Shown: positions 58,802 through 64,000 of the stretch, piece after piece
Layout: each line of letters opens with the position of its first letter
Position numbering within the stretch: position 1 is the first letter of the stretch
Program-made: the position numbers and the translations under genes
The notes under the pieces: model-generated
Databases searched by the model: none
What the model saw: the letters and a program-made list of their open reading frames with translations, nothing else
Told to the model about the DNA's origin: nothing
DNA from: Paramarasmius palmivorus
Taxonomy: Eukaryota > Basidiomycota > Agaricomycetes > Agaricales > Marasmiaceae
Direction: 5' to 3'
NCBI GenBank assembly: GCA_037176845.1
Contig: JAYKXP010000016.1
Coordinates: 744,001-808,000 of the forward strand
DNA length: 64,000 nt

Positions 58802-61480
58802 TATTTTAGCGGGCTGGGCTGAATTCTTCTTTTCAAGTCGAGAACGGTATCCTGTTTTTATCAATTCACTCAATTTCCTATAATGGTACCCATTCCCTTA
58901 CCCGACCCTGATCACCTACACGGGCGCAGGTTTTTGATGTCGTTTCGATGCCGTTTGGGCAAATATCAAAACGAGGTCAAAAAGCTATCATCCGGACGTC
59001 ATTTAGCTCTATATCAAAACAATACGTTGCAATTTACATCAATATAACATCCAAAAACCTACGCCGGGTCCAGGACATCTCGGCTCCTTTTGGCAACAGT
59101 CCGGCTTCCTTCCTTTTCATTCTTTCCTTCCTTTCCTTTTCTGATGGGTAATTTGAACAGATAATATTGCTGCTACCGTATTACTAGCTACTCTACTACA
59201 TTCAATACCACATAAGATACTGTACATACACAAACACAAGTGCCAATAGCGTATGTATTCCCCTGAGCACCAAGCAGGCACCTTGATAGCATTACGAGTA
59301 TCTTGATTAGACTTCGGCTTGAAGGTTGAAGCTTGCTCTTGAGGTTGCGAGCGTACTTGAGGTTCGTTGAGCTTAAGAATCCAGATGTTCCAGTACCAGA
59401 GATTTGCAAGTCTTGAGGAGTCAGTCCAAGTGTCAGAGCTGGAGAAGGAACAGTCTTGAGCTTGAGGCCTCTTGCGTAGCTGCGAGAGAAGAGAGAAGAG
59501 GGATGTCAAGAGGGCAAAAAATTGCGAGACAGCGAAGTTCAACCTGACATAAGCAGTTCGCACACTCTTCTGACTCATTTCTCGTAGTGCCGCATGATGC
59601 CGGTCACGAGCTTTCCCATTTTGCCGTCACTCTTCCGAAAATGGGCGGGATTCTTGACCAGACCATTGTTGGAACGATGAAAATAAGGATTGATCGTCAA
59701 ATTGACAAGAGAGACAAAATATCAAAACGAGGAACGGCCAGATTCATCAACTTGATCGCTATTTCGGGATGGTCAATTGACGAAAAATTTTCCCATCATC
59801 ATTCTGACTTTTGAACCTCTGGCCGTGTATCCTTTTTTTTTTCAAACCGAGCCCTTGTGCGCCTTGTGCTCAAGCACGGACCCCAATCACCCCGAGTTGA
59901 ACCAAACCACCAAACTCAGATCCAAGATCTAATCCGTTACTTTGGTTCCGTCGGAATTATCCACACAGCACTGCCTGCGGTTTTTTCCGTCAACGGTCCT
60001 TTTACAGTTCTTTACAGATAACGTACGTACATGGCCTTGAGATCCCTTTGAGCCAAAGGGTTCCTCTGCCCTCTCTCCCCGCTGTCTTCGATTCACCGCC
60101 CATAGGTGTTGCCTGCTTAGCCTTGTAGTTTGTAGCCTGTAGTACTCTAATAGCACTTTTCCAATTACCTCCACACCCCACCGGCAGGCATTTCCAGCGC
60201 TTATCCCCTTCCCTCTCTCTCTCCCACGTATGTTCTTTCTGGAACGCCTTCCATCCTTCCTCAACCTCATAAGGCAAGATGAAAACATAACATGTAACAT
60301 CGCACAAGAATGTAAAATGCGAGCGGAGAGTTGATTGATTAGCGGTCCTGGTGGGAGCCCGCATAAGAAAAAAAAATACATACATACCATACTCCCTTGA
60401 CTCTGACCTTGGCCGTCATCGTCAAACGTGTCTTTTTTTCTATTACGGCAACCCTAAAACACCTACAAGGCGTACTCGGATATCGAAGCACGGTACGACG
60501 GCGTTGCTTTGACCCTCATAGCGTAACCCACTTTCTCCCCTGAAGGCCTGGAGGCGGGATTCCACGCTTTGGGGGTCTGACGCGAATGTGGCCGCAATTG
60601 CAACCTCTTTTTTCGTTGTACTATTGTCACCCTGCACAATGCACCACTGTACTCTCCAGACCCACATGCACCGTTCCTGCCAATCCCAAGTCCCGTTCCG
60701 AATTCTTCTTGAGCTCAATGTTCACTTGGGCTGAATGATCCGTTGTCTCTATAATGAAAATCCACAGCACGTACAGATAAGGGTGTCTTGGGGCTTGGAG
60801 GAAGAAACATGTGCAACCTTCAGACTCAGAGTTGAGATTAACGTCCTCTGCGCAGATGGAGTGGCGCCCTCATCCTCTCACCTCAGGCCTCATGTACAGT
60901 ACCTGTCAAAGCGTCCTCCCTTCTGTGCAGGACAACCCGCGACAGGTCGAACGCAAAAACCCGATTTAATTATGCGTTGCTAGGCAGATACCGATATCAG
61001 ATATGTACTCGCACTACATACATACTTATTCGGATTGCATTCACAATGTTATAATTACCGGAGAGCGTCGGTCGATACAGGGTCGTAGGTAGAATTGGGA
61101 GGTGTTATTCGGTATGCGTTGACATATTCGAAAGAAAACGCCACCGGCAGAGGCCTATGAACCAGGGATACGGACCTCGTACTCGTGGATTCTGGAAAAG
61201 AAAAGAAAAACGCGGCAAGGTGAAGAAGAAAAGGGAGAACACGCGGAATAACGCGATTCGATTACTAGACTACACTGTCCGACGCGGAAAGCTTGGTATG
61301 TATCGTACACGGAAGAGAAGAGTTTGCAAAACGCCTGACGCGGAACCAGGTTATTCGCTTCATGGACGGAAGAGAAACCAAGAAAACAATCTATAATTCA
61401 ACAAAACGCATACATACATAGATACGAAGAGGCGGCAGGCGGGATGAGGACGCGGATTAGGTAGTTGTTCGCTTCGATAC
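58802..61480. other. Long upstream region of the GATA gene, no gene called
   Basis: Two minus-strand frames of 153 codons (59578-59117 and 60390-59929) have no recognisable domain and odd composition. The region may hold the promoter and long 5' leader of the GATA gene. Pyrimidine-rich tracts such as 59830-59842 are present, but nothing decisive. Confidence 0.4.
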
Positions 61481-61484
61481 ATGA

Positions 61485-62215
61485 ACATCGAAGGAAGAGA
61501 AAGCACTCTTTTAAATTTAAGGGAATTTGAAAAACGCGTACTGTACGCCACCCGGAATCGGAATCGTGGCGTCTCGTATCCTCGATTCAGGACTGGGTGT
61601 TTTAATTACCGTGTGACGCAATTCCTTGAGCGAACAAAGGGGCAGGGAGAGTGCTATATTGAGACGACGTAGGTGTAGGTGTTGGTGATGAAGAAAGACA
61701 GGGAGAATGTAGTTGTGGAGTAGATGGTTGGTATGAGGTATGACAAGAGACAGGACAGAAGAGTGTGGTGTGGCGAATCTTCATACTGGAAAACACGGGA
61801 TGATTCAGAGGAGTTGAAGCCGACGCGAAATGTCGTCTTGGTATCGTGCATGGAAGAGAAAAGGCAAAAGGGAAATTTGAAAAACACGCCACTTGAACGT
61901 TTGAACACTCGAGCGAACAAAGTCCAAATTGGGACGACGTAGGCGTTGGTGTTGGATCTTGAAGCTTGAAGACAGGCAGAATGTGGAGTAGTTGGAAGGT
62001 AGGTATGACAATGACAAGGGACAGGCAAGGGACAAGCGAGGTAGACGTATGGTGTGGCGAATCTTCACGTCTTCAGCGATCTAGGGTAGAGGCAGGTAGC
62101 TTGGGCTTGGGACCTGAAAGCTTTCACCTGATTTCCATTCCGAGGATGTGAAGAGACAGTGATAGGTTGGAGTGTTTGAAGTTGAAAGGCGAGTATGATG
62201 TGGCGAATCTGATTC
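61485..62215. repeat. Degenerate direct repeats, unit about 270-285 bp
   Basis: Recurring order: GGAAGAGAAA, GAATTTGAAAAACGC or AAATTTGAAAAACACGCC, GAGCGAACAAAG, GACGACGTAGG, GACAGG...GAATGT, GTAGAT or GTAGTTGG, GGTATGA, GGTGTGGCGAATCTTCA. The last motif lies at 61767-61783 and 62051-62067, and a shortened form near 62199. GACGACGTAGG lies near 61662 and 61932. No coding potential is seen. Confidence 0.6.
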
Positions 62216-62756
62216 TTCAGGGATCTGAGGTAGTGGTATCGATGACTGGCAGCTAGCTTGGGCCTATCTGATTTCGATTCCGAGGATCGATTGGCGAGGA
62301 GCGAGGAACACGCAAGGTACAGGTTGCTGCTCGATGTCAAAGAAGGACTTGGTGACAGTGTCGACGGAGGTGCGGCGTCGAGGAAGCTGGTACTTGAAAA
62401 CACGGCAACCTATAGCTAATGTCGAGCAAGTCAACCAAGGAAGCAAGGAAAAAGAACAGAAGACTTCACCTCTTCCCTCGAGACTCGAGCACACCTTCCC
62501 TTCAATTACAACTCTAAACAACAACTCTTCATTGTACAAAATTGAAAGTTGACGCAACCAACACCCTCAGTTTCAGCTTCAGGTACCGATTATGCTGGGT
62601 GAGAAGAGATAAAGAAGTCGTTTCATGTCCATGCGGCGTTTCTTCCCATCTTCCCATCTTAGCTTCTAATCTTGGTATATGAGTCTTGCTCGGGGAATGA
62701 GCTTGCGGTCAACCCATCGGTGGTTCGTTACACCTGAGCTGGGAATGTAGAATGTA

Positions 62757-62912
62757 TGTAAAGAAAAAAAACGAAAATGGAAGAAGGGAAGGGAATGGGC
62801 ATCGGTGTCGGTGTCTCGTATCGGTGCATATGTAGAACGTAAAGAGAAAAAACGAAGAAGGAAGAAGGCAATCGGTCGGTGTCTAGTATCGGTATCGGCG
62901 TCGGTGCAAGAA
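62757..62912. repeat. Two-copy tandem repeat of about 80 bp
   Basis: Unit one (about 62757-62839) and unit two (about 62840-62912) both run from GTAAAGA, an A-rich tract and GGAAGAAGG to ATCGGTGTCGGTGTC-like and TATCGGTGCA-like strings. The repeat keeps a 286-codon minus-strand frame open by chance. Confidence 0.6.
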
Positions 62913-64000
62913 AACTTGTAATTCACAAGGAAAATAATAATATGGACTTGGAAGGAAGCACAACAAGCCCGAGCCCGACCGGGGAATAAACTGGTTAGCG
63001 GTGAGGCGAAGAAGGAAGAAGGAAGACGGACAAGAAGGACAAGTGGGCGCTGGCGCTGACGCTGCGGATGGAGTGTGGAGGAAGCAAAAAGCAGAAAGTA
63101 GAAAGTCCAAGTGATTCGGAGAAAGAGGAGAAAGGGAAGGCTTAGGAATGGAATGACGTCGGCGGCGCGCAGAATCAAGAAACTCTTTTTTTCATCGACT
63201 CTCATTACCTCTACACCCATAACGTACACCTCGAACTCGACAACTGCAATGGACACACCAAAACTCGGAGATAGAGTGACTCTGAATTCGAATTCGAAGC
63301 CCCCGCAGTGGATCGACCAATGATGAATTGCATCCGACTCGGACTCAGCTGCGTTTCGATTTGGGAGGACTGTGCTCAGTTCAAGGATCTGTGGGTCCGT
63401 AGTTGGTTGCGATAAGGCAAGGCTTGAGCAGAAGCTGCGGAGATGGATCATTGGATGAACAAGTCGAAGGGGGAAGGCGTCCGACATCGGCGGTGAAACA
63501 CTATCGAGGGAGGCTGAGCGCTTCAAATCCTTCTTAGACTTTTGCGTTTGCGACTCTCATTACCTTTCTGCATCTGCACCCGTCCAAAGTTCAAACGTTC
63601 ACGTATACACGTACACACAGCTGGAAGCCGCAAAATTGCACCCGCGGTTCGGGATTCGGAATCTACTCAGGCTGGACCAGGAATTCCCGTTCATGGTCGG
63701 GATGGCCTCATTAGGGGAGAATTGCACCCGGTGAGATACGTTGGCTTCTGGCTTTTGGCTAGATTGACACCATGAAACTCAGCAGGTGCAGAGACTCTCA
63801 TAGGTCACTGCGTGTTCTTGCACCGAGTTGATAGTGCAACATATTGTGCATGGTCAAGACGCGAGAAGCTTTGCAGCGGGATTGGTACCAGCAATTATTG
63901 AATTGACACTACGCAGCCTCACTCGGCCTCAGGGATTGGAAGCCGCAGAATTGACCAATCGCGACTCGAATAACAGGTTACAAAATCCGAACGGGATATT
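62913..64000. other. Window end, no gene supported
   Basis: Purine-rich sequence with no supported gene. The string CGACTCTCATTACCT near 63201 is repeated near 63551, hinting at another diverged duplication. Confidence 0.4.

Noticed and set aside
59117..60390. Two 153-codon minus-strand frames upstream of the GATA gene
   Set aside because: Unusual residue composition, no family resemblance and no promoter or intron signals supporting a gene.
62666..63526. 286-codon minus-strand open frame, the longest one without a gene assignment
   Set aside because: Its C-terminal third is generated by an 80-bp tandem repeat, composition is extreme (Phe/Leu/Ser and Thr-Asp runs), and no domain or splice context is present.

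Overview
The window reads as nuclear DNA of a basidiomycete, most likely a mushroom-forming agaricomycete. The signs are many 48-65 bp introns with GTRNGT donors and CTRAY branch points, heme-thiolate peroxygenases of the short basidiomycete type, DUF6534 seven-helix proteins and other agaricomycete families. Nearly every gene is split, so exon models were rebuilt by hand from donor, branch and acceptor signals and checked by total coding length being divisible by three.

Layout. 1-3418 (+): 3' part of a KDM5/Lid2-type histone H3K4 demethylase, cut by the window edge. 3670-6255 (-): CorA-type magnesium transporter. 6558-22512 (all -): two heme-thiolate peroxidase/peroxygenase genes (A 6558-7578, B 18395-19386), two DUF6534 membrane proteins (A 15732-17708, B 20446-22512), a small C2H2 zinc-finger factor (9755-10604) and a malic enzyme (13352-15409). 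Peroxidase and DUF6534 genes look like two copies of one ancestral pair; the copies keep the same exon phases and a common promoter layout. 24232-24983 (-): cysteine-rich GPI-type surface protein. 25762-28950 (-): Uds1/coiled-coil septation-type protein. About 29254-30392 (-): HNH-nuclease-family protein that seems to lack its catalytic histidine. 31949-33494 (+): ten-exon 7TM receptor-like protein. 33942-37397 (-): TRP/FLC-type channel with ML-like ectodomain. 37745-38917 (-): CCHC-like, tail-anchored protein. 44741-45812 (+): NTF2-like conserved protein whose best gene model needs a one-nucleotide exon. 57160-58801 (-): GATA-type transcription factor.

Between these lie long stretches (38.9-44.7, 45.8-57.1 and 58.8-64.0 kb) in which no gene could be supported. 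They contain degenerate direct repeats around 55.6-56.6 and 61.5-62.9 kb and may be decayed mobile or duplicated DNA, or long regulatory DNA around the GATA factor.

How the genes relate: most are independent housekeeping or regulatory genes. The one region that looks like a functional neighbourhood is 6.5-22.5 kb, where secreted peroxygenases, seven-helix membrane proteins and a zinc-finger regulator are co-oriented. A common role there is inference, not shown by the sequence.
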